64,000 nucleotides of DNA from positions 124,001 through 188,000 of the forward strand of contig CAWBVA010000004.1 of NCBI GenBank assembly GCA_963792125.1, given 5' to 3'. This DNA comes from Methanocella_A sp963792125 (GTDB lineage: Archaea; Halobacteriota; Methanocellia; Methanocellales; Methanocellaceae). The notes beneath the pieces are model-generated. The model was not told the DNA's origin, did no database searches, and worked only from the letters and a program-made list of their open reading frames with translations. How positions within the stretch are numbered: position 1 is the first letter of the stretch; the number at the start of each line of letters is the position of its first letter. Shown here one piece after another: positions 18,072-27,410 of this stretch. The position numbers were made by a program, and so were the translations under genes.

Positions 18072-19844
18072 ATGTTTATGTTTGGGTTCAAGCTAGTGAA
18101 AGACGACCAGGTGGGCATTGTCACGAAGAACATGTTCGGCAGGAAGATGCTGCCCGGCCAGATCATCGCGATGAACAAGGAAATAGGCGTCCAGGCAGAC
18201 ATCCTCATGCCCGGGCTGTACTGGCGGATGCCGATCGTCTACAAGATAGAAAAGACCCGGGTGACACGCATAGAGCCCGGAAACATCGGCATCGTCGAGT
18301 CCATAGACGGTAAGCCTATCATCACCGGGCGGCTGCTTGGCGACGAGGTGGAGTGCAACTCATTCCAGGACGCCACGGCTTTCCTGGAGAGCGGCGGGTG
18401 CAAGGGCCCGCAGATTGCCGTGCTGCGACCCGGCACCTACCGTATCAACGACCGGGTCTTCAAGGTCAAAGTGGCGCCGGCGGTCAATATCCCCACGGAA
18501 AAGGTCGGGGTGGTCACCGCGCAGGATGGCGTACCGCTCCCGTCCGGGTACATCGTCGCGCCTTCCCCTACCAAAGATTGCCAGCACTTCCAGGACGGGC
18601 AGGCGTTCATCAATAACAGCGGCTACCGCGGGTCACAACTCGAGACGCTCCAGCCCGGCGAATATTACATCAACCCTCTGCTCTTCGATGTCTGCATCTA
18701 CGATGTCGCCATGGTGCCGCCTGGCTATGTAGCCGTGATCGTGTCAAGCGTCGGCATCGAGCTGGAAAAGTCGTCGATCAGTGCCCCCGATATCAGCACC
18801 CAGCCCATGCTTCACCAGCCGCCCATCGAAGCTGGCGAGACGCCGCTGATCACGGACAAGACCGAAAGGGGCATTCTGAAAGACCCGATAGCACCCGGCA
18901 AGTATAACCTGAACCGGATCGGCTACCGCGCGGAGCTGGTGCCGACGAGCGCTGTCACCATCGACTGGGCGTCGAGCGACGGCATCCGGGAGACGCAGAT
19001 GTACAAGACAGGCAGCCAGGCCCGCGAAAGCGCCAGTGTCGCCGAGTTCTTCAAGTTCGGACAGCTGCGTGTGACGAGCAAGGACGGTTTCCAGCTCGAG
19101 GTGGACGTCCGGCTGATCATCCGCATACCGCCGGCGAACGCGCCCTCGGTCATAGCCCGGTTTGGAACAGTCCATAACCTGATCGAGCAGGTCGCGCACC
19201 CGCTTATCGACTCCTCGTTCCGCAACGAGGCGGGCAAGAAGGCAGCCATGGAGTTCGTGCACAGCCGTACCGAGCTGCAGAAGCAGGCGCTGGAAACCGC
19301 CAGAGAGGAATTCGCGAAGTACCACGTCGAGGTGCAGGGCCTGCTGATCGCCTACATTAAAGTAGACGAGAAGCTTCTCGAAACGCAGACGAAGAAAGAG
19401 ATCGCCGTCCAGCAGCAACAACAGTACCAGCAGGAGGCTCTTGCGCAGGAGCAGCGCATCGCGGTGACAGAGAAGACAGCCCGTGCAGACAAGCAGTCCG
19501 ACGTCATCGCCGCCAAGCTGTCCATCGACATCGCGTCCGACAAGGCCCAGGCCTTGCGGCGGGAGGCCGAGGGTATCCGTGATGCGACGAAGACCAAGGC
19601 CGACGGTCTTGCCTACGAGGCCCAAAAGGTGGGCGAAGGCACGGCCGCCGCCTACGAGTCCCAGACCCGGGTGCTCGGCGCCAACAGCATCGTGGCCATC
19701 AAGGTGATCGAAGAGATCTCGAAGGGCAACATCAAGATCACCCCCGAGGTGCAGGTATCCGGATCAGGCAGCGACAGTGGCTCGAACTTCTTCAACGCCT
19801 TCATCGCGACCCTGCTGAAGGAGAAGACTATAAAGAGCAACTGA
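18072..19844 (+). CDS. SPFH/band 7 (flotillin-like) protein with four N-terminal beta repeats
   Basis: 590 residues. Residues about 14-300 contain four related beta modules, each closing with PG-x-Y-x-x-N-like sequence (PGLYWRM, PGTYRIN, PGEYYIN, PGKYNLN). Copies two and three (about 71-132 and 145-208) are clearly duplicated. An SPFH domain (about 300-430, LRVTSKDGFQLEVDVRLIIR) and a long Gln/Ala/Lys-rich coiled coil (about 430-540) follow. No clear transmembrane helix is present, so it is probably a cytosolic or peripheral oligomeric scaffold. The repeats-SPFH-coiled coil order recalls eukaryotic major vault protein; that is inference. Start ATG follows AAAGAAGGT. Intact. Confidence 0.8.
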   Translation: MFMFGFKLVKDDQVGIVTKNMFGRKMLPGQIIAMNKEIGVQADILMPGLYWRMPIVYKIEKTRVTRIEPGNIGIVESIDGKPIITGRLLGDEVECNSFQDATAFLESGGCKGPQIAVLRPGTYRINDRVFKVKVAPAVNIPTEKVGVVTAQDGVPLPSGYIVAPSPTKDCQHFQDGQAFINNSGYRGSQLETLQPGEYYINPLLFDVCIYDVAMVPPGYVAVIVSSVGIELEKSSISAPDISTQPMLHQPPIEAGETPLITDKTERGILKDPIAPGKYNLNRIGYRAELVPTSAVTIDWASSDGIRETQMYKTGSQARESASVAEFFKFGQLRVTSKDGFQLEVDVRLIIRIPPANAPSVIARFGTVHNLIEQVAHPLIDSSFRNEAGKKAAMEFVHSRTELQKQALETAREEFAKYHVEVQGLLIAYIKVDEKLLETQTKKEIAVQQQQQYQQEALAQEQRIAVTEKTARADKQSDVIAAKLSIDIASDKAQALRREAEGIRDATKTKADGLAYEAQKVGEGTAAAYESQTRVLGANSIVAIKVIEEISKGNIKITPEVQVSGSGSDSGSNFFNAFIATLLKEKTIKSN

Positions 19845-19996
19845 TCGGCCTGTAAAAACGTCCTCATTTTTTTAATTTTACAATAATCTATCGCCTGGCA
19901 CAGGCAGAGCCCATCGTCGTCAGCCGGGCGGGCGCTCTCGCGGGCGCGAATGACTGGTGGCCGACAACGGTATCTTTGCCGAAGCCGGGATGCCTT

Positions 19997-20025
19997 CTCA
20001 GCGTATACGACATTTCACCAATGAC
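19997..20025 (+). repeat. CGTATACG 29-bp core repeat, copy 3
   Basis: Begins CTCAGCGTATACGACATTTC and ends CCAATGAC. It lies 54-82 bp upstream of the trm1 start and points toward it. GATGCCTT just upstream matches the equivalent bases of copy 2. Confidence 0.75.
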
Positions 20026-20078
20026 AATGACTGAGGTGTGCGAAACATTATTATGAAAAATAAGCATCTTAGCCTCTG

Positions 20079-21176
20079 ATGTCACAGATTAAGGAAGGCC
20101 AGGTCGCTATCGAGATGGGCGATGGCGTATTCTACAACCCTCGCATGGAGATGAATCGTGACATCAGCGTAGCCTGTGTCGCCTGCCTGCCGGCAGTGAA
20201 GACCTATGTGGATGCCATGGCGGCATCTGGCATCCGGGGCATCCGGGTGAAAAAAGAGGTGCCGAGGGACATGGACGTCACGGTGAACGACTGGGACGCA
20301 GGCGCCTTCGAGCTGCTTAAACAGAACGCGGCGCTGAACGAGGTCGCGGTGAATACGTCGAACCGCGGGGCGAACACGCTGCTCTCCTGCACGCAGTTCG
20401 ACTACGTCGACCTGGACCCCTTCGGCACCCCGGCACCGTATATCGACTCGACCTGCCGGTCGGCGAAAGTGGCTATGGCTGTCACCGCCACGGATACCGC
20501 ACCGCTTTGCGGCGCCCACATGCGCGCGGGAATGAGGCGCTATGCCGCCAGGCCTGTCAAGTCCGAGTACTACCATGAGGTCGGGCTAAGAATATTGCTG
20601 GGCAAGGTGGCGAGAGAGCAGGCGAAGTACGATAAGGCCGTGCGCCCGCTGCTCTGTCACGCTACCGAGCATTACGTGCGCCTGTATCTCGAGGTGCAGC
20701 ACGGCGTGGTTCATGCTGATAAAATGGTCGACCAGCTGGGCTTTCTGCTCCACTGCTTCAAATGTCATAACCACGAATTCCTGCCCGGCCTGGCAGTAAG
20801 TATCCCCGGAACCTGCCCGGTGTGCGGCGCCAGGGCACAGATAGGCGGCCCCATGTGGCTGGGCGACACGAAAGACAATAACTTTGTCAGTTGCGTAATT
20901 GACACGATCGATGCGGGCCCCTTCGGCAAAAAAGAGCGGGCGCTGCGGATGCTGCGGATCATCCGCGACGAGATCGACGTGCCCATGTACTACGACCAGC
21001 ACATCCTTTGCCGGGACCTGAAGGCGACGCCGACGCCCATCGGCGTGCTGATCGACACACTCCGGGCTCAGGGCTTCCGCGCGTCGCGGACCCACTACTC
21101 GGGCATCGCCTTCAAGACAGACGCGCCGGCAAACGAGGTCAAAGCCACGATTTTGCGCCTGTCGCCACCTCGCTGA
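20079..21176 (+). CDS. trm1: tRNA (guanine26-N2)-dimethyltransferase Trm1
   Basis: SAM-dependent methyltransferase that dimethylates G26 of tRNA. The start MSQIKEGQVAIEMGDGVFYNP is typical. The catalytic DPFG motif (DYVDLDPFGTPAPYIDS, about residue 112) and the C-terminal zinc-type cysteines (CFKCHNHEF and CPVCGA) are intact. The 365-residue length is normal for archaea. Single gene preceded by a copy of the 29-bp repeat. No frame problem. Confidence 0.95.
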   Translation: MSQIKEGQVAIEMGDGVFYNPRMEMNRDISVACVACLPAVKTYVDAMAASGIRGIRVKKEVPRDMDVTVNDWDAGAFELLKQNAALNEVAVNTSNRGANTLLSCTQFDYVDLDPFGTPAPYIDSTCRSAKVAMAVTATDTAPLCGAHMRAGMRRYAARPVKSEYYHEVGLRILLGKVAREQAKYDKAVRPLLCHATEHYVRLYLEVQHGVVHADKMVDQLGFLLHCFKCHNHEFLPGLAVSIPGTCPVCGARAQIGGPMWLGDTKDNNFVSCVIDTIDAGPFGKKERALRMLRIIRDEIDVPMYYDQHILCRDLKATPTPIGVLIDTLRAQGFRASRTHYSGIAFKTDAPANEVKATILRLSPPR

Positions 21177-21352
21177 GCCGTAAATGCAGTAGTGTTCCCG
21201 CGATCATGTGGTCGGGAACAATATTTTCCCTGATCTACCTGTTTATCGAAAATATTGTGACCTGTATGAAAAGAATTTTTCCAATAGCATCGGCAGGATT
21301 GTGACAAAAATGTAATTACAATCGCCAAATTTTCTCCCGATCTATACGAAAG

Positions 21353-21361
21353 TTTATTTAA
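21353..21361 (+). promoter_or_regulatory. TATA box of the membrane protein-MoxR-VWA operon
   Basis: TTTATTTAA preceded by purine-rich CGAAAG (BRE-like). Transcription would begin near 21385, supporting ATG 21424 over ATG 21379 as the first start codon. Confidence 0.5.
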
Positions 21362-21423
21362 GGTTAGCGACTGATAATATGACGTTTACTATATCAGGGC
21401 ATACAGACAGTATCGGTGAGCGT

Positions 21424-22455
21424 ATGCAAGTGGATAACGGAATAACGATATTATGGGTAATCGAGGTTATTCTCGTATTATTATTATCAGTCATCATTGT
21501 CCTTGTCATCCCCAAAGTAAGGGAGATTAAGAATAACAGCGTGAAAACGTCACTGTACATTTTCCTCGGCGTCGTCCTGTTCATTCTGGTGAGCATGGGG
21601 TATAATGTCATCCAGGACATGAATGCGTCCGGCCAGGACCCTAACATTGCGATCCTGTACCCGTACACGCAGTTTTTCCCGTTGTTGATACTCTCGATAG
21701 CGCTGGCCGGGGTCATACTGGTCACGTACATGGAGGGCGAAAAGTACGGTCTCATTATTGCAGGGACGGCCTTCGTCGCGATGGCGCCGGAGATCCTGAA
21801 ATATACCAGCAGCGGGCGGTTTGACCTGTTCCTGCTGGGCTGCGTTGTCTGGGCACTGATACCTATTGTCTGGGTCGCGCTGTTCCGACGTATCATCTAC
21901 GAAGACACGACCATGAGGGAGCGCATCTGGGCGGCGGTCAGCGCATCGCTCATCTCGTACCTCATCTACGTCTGCACAGCCGTTGTCGCGGTGTTCGGCG
22001 AGGGCAAGAAGACGATCGGCCCAGACGTGATGGCCAGCATCACGTCTAACAGCAGCGATATACTCCGGTTCGTGGTCATCTCGCTCTGGTTCTTCATCCT
22101 GCTCACGGTCATCGTCGTATCGCTCATGTTCGTCATCCACGACCTGGCGCTGCATACGCTCAACGTCCGGCGCGTCGTGAGGAACCACAAGGAGATCGAT
22201 TACCTGACGAACCGCCCTGTGGAGGCGATCGTGAATGAGATCGAGCCCCGCGTCGATGCGTACAAGGGCCTGGTAGAGGAGATGCAGGTATTCCACCAGT
22301 ACCTTGACAAGGTAGACCGGCTCCGGGCAGCCTCGACCATCGCCAGGTTCAAGCAGGAGTACCTGACGCTGGCGGCCCGACACACCGAAGGCTCCAAGGC
22401 GGAGGCGGAACGCCTGATCAAGGTCATCGATCAGGAATTCAAGAATAAGTATTGA
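21424..22455 (+). CDS. polytopic membrane protein of the MoxR-VWA operon
   Basis: About 343 residues, no family recognised. Roughly six or seven hydrophobic helices fill residues 5-245 (ILWVIEVILVLLLSVIIVLV first). A soluble helical C-terminal domain of about 100 residues follows, with charged coiled-coil character (YKGLVEEMQVFHQYLDKVDR). It is followed 10 bp later by a MoxR ATPase and then a VWA protein, so it is probably the membrane partner or client of that chaperone pair. The start is chosen from the TATA position and a GGTGAG site before the ATG. Intact. Confidence 0.75.
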   Translation: MQVDNGITILWVIEVILVLLLSVIIVLVIPKVREIKNNSVKTSLYIFLGVVLFILVSMGYNVIQDMNASGQDPNIAILYPYTQFFPLLILSIALAGVILVTYMEGEKYGLIIAGTAFVAMAPEILKYTSSGRFDLFLLGCVVWALIPIVWVALFRRIIYEDTTMRERIWAAVSASLISYLIYVCTAVVAVFGEGKKTIGPDVMASITSNSSDILRFVVISLWFFILLTVIVVSLMFVIHDLALHTLNVRRVVRNHKEIDYLTNRPVEAIVNEIEPRVDAYKGLVEEMQVFHQYLDKVDRLRAASTIARFKQEYLTLAARHTEGSKAEAERLIKVIDQEFKNKY

Positions 22456-22465
22456 GGAGGGTTAT

Positions 22466-23344
22466 ATGGTACTGTTCAAGCGCGACGACATCATCAAGGT
22501 CATCGAAACATGCCAGATCAGGGGCCAGGATGAGGCGATCATCCGGGCGCTGATGTACATCAACCTCGGCTACCCGATCATGCTATACGGGCCGCCGGGC
22601 AACGGCAAGACCACCATCGCAGAGCACATCCTGCGGTACGTCTCGAAAGGCGACAACTTCTACCGCATCGAGGCTACGGAAGGCATGACGGAGTATCACA
22701 CGATCGGCGGTTTCCACCCGCTGTCCATGTCCGGCAACCCCGAGCTCTCGAAGCAGTTCATCTACAAGGACGGTGTCATCACCCGGGCACTGCAGGAGAA
22801 CAAGAACCTGCTCATCGACGAGTTCACCCGCGCCCCCACGACCGCTTACTCAGGCCTGTTCATGCTCCTGTCGACGGGGGAGTTACCACTCGAATACCGG
22901 GAGATTGTGCTCAAGAGGCAGAACAACTGGGTGCTCATGGTGACGGCGAACCTTGGCGACGAGGGTACCTTCAAGATGAGCGCGGCCCTCAAGCGGCGTT
23001 TCATCCCCATCTTCATCGGCTACACGAGCCGGTACACCGAGGAGAAGGTCCTCCGGGAGTACACGCCGAAGCTGAAGCCGGAGATCGTGAACGCCATCCT
23101 GGACTTCGCCGAGGAGACGAGGCGCCTGTGGCAGGAGGAAAAGTCGCTGCCCCAGGGACTGTCCACCGACGGCGTCATCAAGATGGCCCGGTACTGCGAC
23201 ATCTCCATAGACGAGGGCCTGGACGCGAAGACGGCCTTCACCGATGCTGCCATGCACCAGGGCGTAATCATCGCCGACGAGACGGACTATGTCTCGCTCC
23301 AGACGGTCAACGAGCTGGCGCTGAAGATCGGCAGCCGTTTGTGA
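22466..23344 (+). CDS. MoxR family AAA+ ATPase
   Basis: AAA+ chaperone-like ATPase of the MoxR family. Walker A GPPGNGKTT (about residues 42-50), Walker B LLIDEF (about 115-120), and a sensor/arginine-finger region ALKRRFIPIF are all intact. MoxR proteins usually act with VWA proteins to insert metals or activate complexes; the VWA gene lies next in this operon. A strong GAGGAGGGTTAT Shine-Dalgarno precedes the ATG. Length 292, slightly short of typical. Its substrate is unknown; the upstream membrane protein is a candidate. Confidence 0.9.
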   Translation: MVLFKRDDIIKVIETCQIRGQDEAIIRALMYINLGYPIMLYGPPGNGKTTIAEHILRYVSKGDNFYRIEATEGMTEYHTIGGFHPLSMSGNPELSKQFIYKDGVITRALQENKNLLIDEFTRAPTTAYSGLFMLLSTGELPLEYREIVLKRQNNWVLMVTANLGDEGTFKMSAALKRRFIPIFIGYTSRYTEEKVLREYTPKLKPEIVNAILDFAEETRRLWQEEKSLPQGLSTDGVIKMARYCDISIDEGLDAKTAFTDAAMHQGVIIADETDYVSLQTVNELALKIGSRL

Positions 23345-23349
23345 GGCCT

Positions 23350-23597
23350 CAGGTTTCACGAGGACACCGAGTTTTTACCTTTTAAGGTCTCGGAGGTAAC
23401 GAGAGGTCACCGAGTTTCACCACAGAGGCCGACACAGAGGCCACAGAGGTACGGCACAGAGGACATTGAATGATATGGAAAATGCTTAGCACATAGCTTT
23501 ATTTTTATTAAACGTCCTCTGTGCGTCCTTTGTGACCTCTGTGTCCTCTGTGGTGAAACGCCGGTGCCCTCTCGAAACCTCCGAGACCTCAAAGGAT
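23350..23597. repeat. CACAGAGG-family inverted-repeat hairpin inside the MoxR-VWA operon
   Basis: The left arm (about 23362-23463) contains AGGTCTCGGAGGT, then CACCACAGAGGCC, CACAGAGGCC, CACAGAGGT and CACAGAGGAC. The right arm (about 23513-23596) contains the complementary GTCCTCTGTG, GACCTCTGTG and CCTCTGTGGTGAAAC, ending CCTCCGAGACCTC. The central loop is about 50 bp. It would form one long hairpin in RNA between the two genes. Confidence 0.85.
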
Positions 23598-23605
23598 GGT
23601 GTGAG

Positions 23606-24511
23606 ATGTTATTTGCAGACGAGAACAAGGTGCGGGAAGCATGCTCTACATGCATGACCGATCCGGGGAGCGTGCGCGCCTACGATGACCTGCTCACGGG
23701 CTGCCGGTCTATCGGCCGCAACTTTTTAAGGCTCTATAATATCGTGCCCCCGACCATGGAGCGCATGGTCTACGAGTCGTACCAGGGCACCGGCATCATC
23801 AATTTCAACAAGTCCATCGCCGAGTTCTGCAACAAGGGCAAAAGCCTGGAAGGCATGGTCGCCCGGCAGCGCAAGCGGGATGTCAAGAAGGTCAGGTTCG
23901 CCGTCCTGTACGATGACTCCAACTCGATGACCTCGTGGTGGCGCAATGCGACCTTCTCGGAGACGATATCCGAGGCCGACTCGCCTCAGACCTATGCCAA
24001 GGTCGCCTGCATCTCGCTCATGGAAGGGCTCGGGAGAGACACCGAGATCACCATGTGGAAGTTCGGTACGGAGGCAAGGGGCCCGTTCAACCTGACGACC
24101 AACATGTACCGGGAGCTGATCGCGAGCAACGGCTCCGGCGGCTCGCGCCTCGACCTCGCGCTGAAGTCGATGCTCGACAGCGGGTGGGACAAGCGCAACG
24201 GCGCGAAGATTGTCATAATCATCACTGACGGCATCCCCGAGATCGGGTGCAGCGTGTACGCAGAGGACGTCATCGCTACTGTCAACACACTGGATATGCT
24301 CAAACAGCTTGTACATCACAAAGTCCATGTGCTGTACCTGCAACTCACGACGGATGAGTCACGGAAGTACCGCAAGATCGGCGGCTACACGATGGTCGAG
24401 TTCGGCGAAGAGGTCGAGCGCCTCGGCTGCGTCTACCTGAGCGTGAAGGCCAAAGAGAAGATCGAGGCCTCCATGTTCAAAGGGCTGAACTCTGTGATGA
24501 AGCGTATCTGA
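23606..24511 (+). CDS. VWA domain protein (MoxR partner)
   Basis: About 301 residues. Residues 95-290 form a von Willebrand A domain with a MIDAS-like metal site: DDSNSM (about 102-107, corresponding to D-x-S-x-S) and TDGIPE (about 207). The N-terminal 95 residues are helical and unrecognised. No signal peptide is present, so it is cytoplasmic. As MoxR/VWA pairs act together, it probably presents MoxR to its client. Start ATG 23606 follows GGTGTGAG; the ORF is open further upstream only because it runs into the repeat element. The 1-kb neighbourhood is free of frame breaks. Confidence 0.85.
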   Translation: MLFADENKVREACSTCMTDPGSVRAYDDLLTGCRSIGRNFLRLYNIVPPTMERMVYESYQGTGIINFNKSIAEFCNKGKSLEGMVARQRKRDVKKVRFAVLYDDSNSMTSWWRNATFSETISEADSPQTYAKVACISLMEGLGRDTEITMWKFGTEARGPFNLTTNMYRELIASNGSGGSRLDLALKSMLDSGWDKRNGAKIVIIITDGIPEIGCSVYAEDVIATVNTLDMLKQLVHHKVHVLYLQLTTDESRKYRKIGGYTMVEFGEEVERLGCVYLSVKAKEKIEASMFKGLNSVMKRI

Positions 24512-24653
24512 TCCGCAGGCAGTCTGACACATTCGTGTCGGGCATGCGCGCACGCGCGAGCGCCCGCGGGCACCGGGGGTACTTGAACCGCCTGCACTGG
24601 CCGCATTTCTTCGTGGCATAGCTATAAGCAGTTGCCACTAAAATATATACAAG

Positions 24654-26036
24654 GTGAATTTTTTGTTACGCGCTGTCAGCGACGCACTGGACGGCCGGGC
24701 CGACTATTATGACGTGCGCATCCTGCACGTCACCACGACCAGCCTCGAGATGAAGAACGGCGGGGTCTCGAGGGCCGTCGCCGGGACCGAGTCAGGAGCA
24801 TGTGTCCGGGCGCTCTATAACGGTGCCTGGGGATTTGCCAGCACGCCTGAGTCCGGGAAGGCGGCGCTCGTGGAAGCGGCTGATCGCGCCGCCCGTATCG
24901 CGAAAGGCATCAGCGAGAACGTCAAAGAGAAGTCAGGCCTTGCTCACGTGAAGCCCGCGGTGGACGACGTGACCGTTCCCATGAAGAAAAATTTCATGGA
25001 CGTGCCCATAAGCGAAAAGATCGATCTGATAAAGTCCACGCACGATGCGATAAAAAAGTACGAGTTCGTCACGAACGACCTGGTCACCTATAAAGACACT
25101 TATACGGTCGAAGAGATCTATTCGTCAGAGGGCGCCGCTGTCGTCACCCGCACCCCGAGAGTGTTCTGGCAGCTTGAGCTGGCCGGGCGGAAGGGCGATC
25201 AGGCACAGTCGGTCCGCCGCAGGATCGGCAGGACTTCGGGCCTGGAGGCGCTGGACGACGACGCGCCATTCAAGATGGCCGACAGCGCGGTCGCATCGCT
25301 CATCGCACTGCTGAGCGGCAAATCGCCCCCGTCCGGGCCGATGCCTGTGATCGCCGACCCGGACCTTGCAGGCGTCTTCGCTCACGAGGCAGTCGGGCAC
25401 GCGTCGGAGGCCGATCTGGTCTCTACAGGTGACTCCTGTTTCGCCGGTCGCATCGGCGAACGGGTCGGCAGCGACATGGTGACTATCAGGGACGACGCCA
25501 CCGTGCCGGGGATGAACGGCAGCATGGTCTACGACGACGAGGGCGTGAAAGCCGGGAACAAAGTACTGATCCGTAACGGGGTGCTGAACGACTTCATCCA
25601 GAGCCGGGAGACCGCGGCGAAACTCGGCATGACGCCCAATGGCGGGGCGAGGGCCGAATCGTACCACGGGCGCCCGCTGGTGCGCATGAGCAACACGTTC
25701 TTTGAGAAAGGCGACCGGGACTTCAGGGAACTCCTCGAAGGTGTCAAGCTCGGGGTGTACGCTAAAGGCACCCGTGGCGGGCAGGTGAACACAGCGCAGG
25801 GGTTCTTCCAGTTCAACGCACAGGAGTCTTACCTGATCGAGAACGGGGAGATCACGAAGCCGCTCCGCGACGTCTCGCTCTCCGGGCGGACGCTGGACAT
25901 CCTGAAGCTGATCGACGGCGTTGGCAAGGACGAGGACCTGACAGGGGTAGGCATCTGCGGCAAGGGACAGATGGTGCCTGTCGGCGACGGTGGCCCGCAC
26001 ATACGAATCGCAAGATGCGTCGTAGGGGGCAGGTAA
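24654..26036 (+). CDS. tldD: TldD family metalloprotease subunit
   Basis: TldD subunit of the TldD/TldE (PmbA) protease, which degrades or processes small peptides within a heterodimeric barrel. The zinc-binding HExxxH motif is present as HEAVGH (about residues 244-249), and the glycine-rich C-terminal GVGICGKGQMVPVGDGGP is typical. Start GTG 24654 or TTG 24663; no ATG fits. A TATA-like AAAATATATAC lies immediately upstream, closer than expected for GTG 24654, leaving the start slightly uncertain. pmbA begins one base after its stop. Confidence 0.92.
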   Translation: MNFLLRAVSDALDGRADYYDVRILHVTTTSLEMKNGGVSRAVAGTESGACVRALYNGAWGFASTPESGKAALVEAADRAARIAKGISENVKEKSGLAHVKPAVDDVTVPMKKNFMDVPISEKIDLIKSTHDAIKKYEFVTNDLVTYKDTYTVEEIYSSEGAAVVTRTPRVFWQLELAGRKGDQAQSVRRRIGRTSGLEALDDDAPFKMADSAVASLIALLSGKSPPSGPMPVIADPDLAGVFAHEAVGHASEADLVSTGDSCFAGRIGERVGSDMVTIRDDATVPGMNGSMVYDDEGVKAGNKVLIRNGVLNDFIQSRETAAKLGMTPNGGARAESYHGRPLVRMSNTFFEKGDRDFRELLEGVKLGVYAKGTRGGQVNTAQGFFQFNAQESYLIENGEITKPLRDVSLSGRTLDILKLIDGVGKDEDLTGVGICGKGQMVPVGDGGPHIRIARCVVGGR

Positions 26037-26037
26037 C

Positions 26038-27399
26038 GTGAAGGAAGAGCTTTTACGGGTGGCTAACCGTGTCGTGGACACAGCCGCCACCATGGACATT
26101 TGCTGCGAGGCCTTCGTACAGAAGAAGCGTCACACATCGATCATCATCGAGTCAGGCAAGGTCACTTTCGGGTCGCAGGACGGGGATTACGGCATCGGCA
26201 TCAGGGTGATCAACGGCCGCAACACCGGCTATGCCTACTGCGACGAGCGCTCCATCGAGTTCGGGCTGAAGCAGGCGCTCTCCGTGGCCCGGTTCAGCGC
26301 GCCGGGATGCTACGGGTTCCAGGACGACCGGAACTACAACGACACCCGGTCGATCTTTGACAACAAGGTGGCGACGCTGGTCACTGAGGACGGCATCGAC
26401 CTCGCCCGGGACATCATCGAGGGCGCGTGCTTCGACCCCCGGGCCTTGCCGACCCGGGGCGGCCTGTCATTCGGGACGCTTGCCTACGCGGTGGCCAATA
26501 GCAACGGCGTTTCAGTCTACGACGAGGGCACGTTCCTGGGCGGGTCCGTCATGACGGTGCTCAAGGAAGACGGCGCCATAGTGAATGGCGACGACTCTCA
26601 GGTATCGCGTGTGCGTGACTTCAGTTTCGAGGAGATCGGCCGGAAGGCCACGGAAAAAGCGATCGGACAGCTCGGGCAAAAGGCCATCGAGACCGCTACG
26701 ATGGACGTCATCCTGCAGCCTGACGCGGCTTTCAGCATCCTGTCGAACACAGTCCTGCCATCCCTGAACGGTGACGCCGTCAGGAAGGGCGAGTCGGTGT
26801 ACGTGGATAAGACCGGCAAGCCTGTCGCGGCAAAGGGCATAACTATCGTGGACGACGCCCGGCACTCGAAAGGGCTGAACACGTTCGCCACCGACGAGGA
26901 GGGATACCCCAGTCAGCGTACAGTGCTGGCGGATAAAGGCATCATGACCGGGTTTTTGTACGACACGTATACTGCCGTCGAGTCAAGCGCCCGGCCTACG
27001 GGCAATGCCATGCACGGGGACCGGCTTGAGTCGGGCACTACGTATAAAGTGGCACCATCGACATGCGCCCGCAACTTCGTACTCGAGGGCGAGACCATGG
27101 GCGAGGAAGAGATGATACGCAGTGTGAAGAACGGCATCATCGTGGACAACGTGCTCGGTGCACACACCGCGAACCGGGTCAGCGGCGACTTCTCTGTCGC
27201 CATATATGCCGGGCACGCGATCCGTAACGGCGAGATCGCCTTTCCGCTCAAGGGCGGCATGATCGGCGGCAACATGCCCGCCATGCTCCTGCAGGCGTCG
27301 CTCGCAGACAACTACCGGCTGGTCGAGTCGGGGTTCTCTCCGGCGTCCGGCTATATCCCGAGCATAAAGTTCGAGGGCGTGCGGGTCTCCGGTGGATAA
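26038..27399 (+). CDS. pmbA: TldE/PmbA family protein
   Basis: Non-metal-binding partner of TldD. 453 residues in the usual PmbA pattern: a beta-rich N terminus (GDYGIGIRVINGRNTGYAYC) and a C-terminal domain with GNAMHGDRLESGTTYKVAPS and GGMIGGNMPAML, where TldD has its catalytic region but no HExxxH is present. GTG start directly after the tldD stop (TAAC GTG), so translation is coupled. Intact. Confidence 0.92.
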   Translation: MKEELLRVANRVVDTAATMDICCEAFVQKKRHTSIIIESGKVTFGSQDGDYGIGIRVINGRNTGYAYCDERSIEFGLKQALSVARFSAPGCYGFQDDRNYNDTRSIFDNKVATLVTEDGIDLARDIIEGACFDPRALPTRGGLSFGTLAYAVANSNGVSVYDEGTFLGGSVMTVLKEDGAIVNGDDSQVSRVRDFSFEEIGRKATEKAIGQLGQKAIETATMDVILQPDAAFSILSNTVLPSLNGDAVRKGESVYVDKTGKPVAAKGITIVDDARHSKGLNTFATDEEGYPSQRTVLADKGIMTGFLYDTYTAVESSARPTGNAMHGDRLESGTTYKVAPSTCARNFVLEGETMGEEEMIRSVKNGIIVDNVLGAHTANRVSGDFSVAIYAGHAIRNGEIAFPLKGGMIGGNMPAMLLQASLADNYRLVESGFSPASGYIPSIKFEGVRVSGG

Positions 27400-27410
27400 G
27401 ATGTCGCCGA

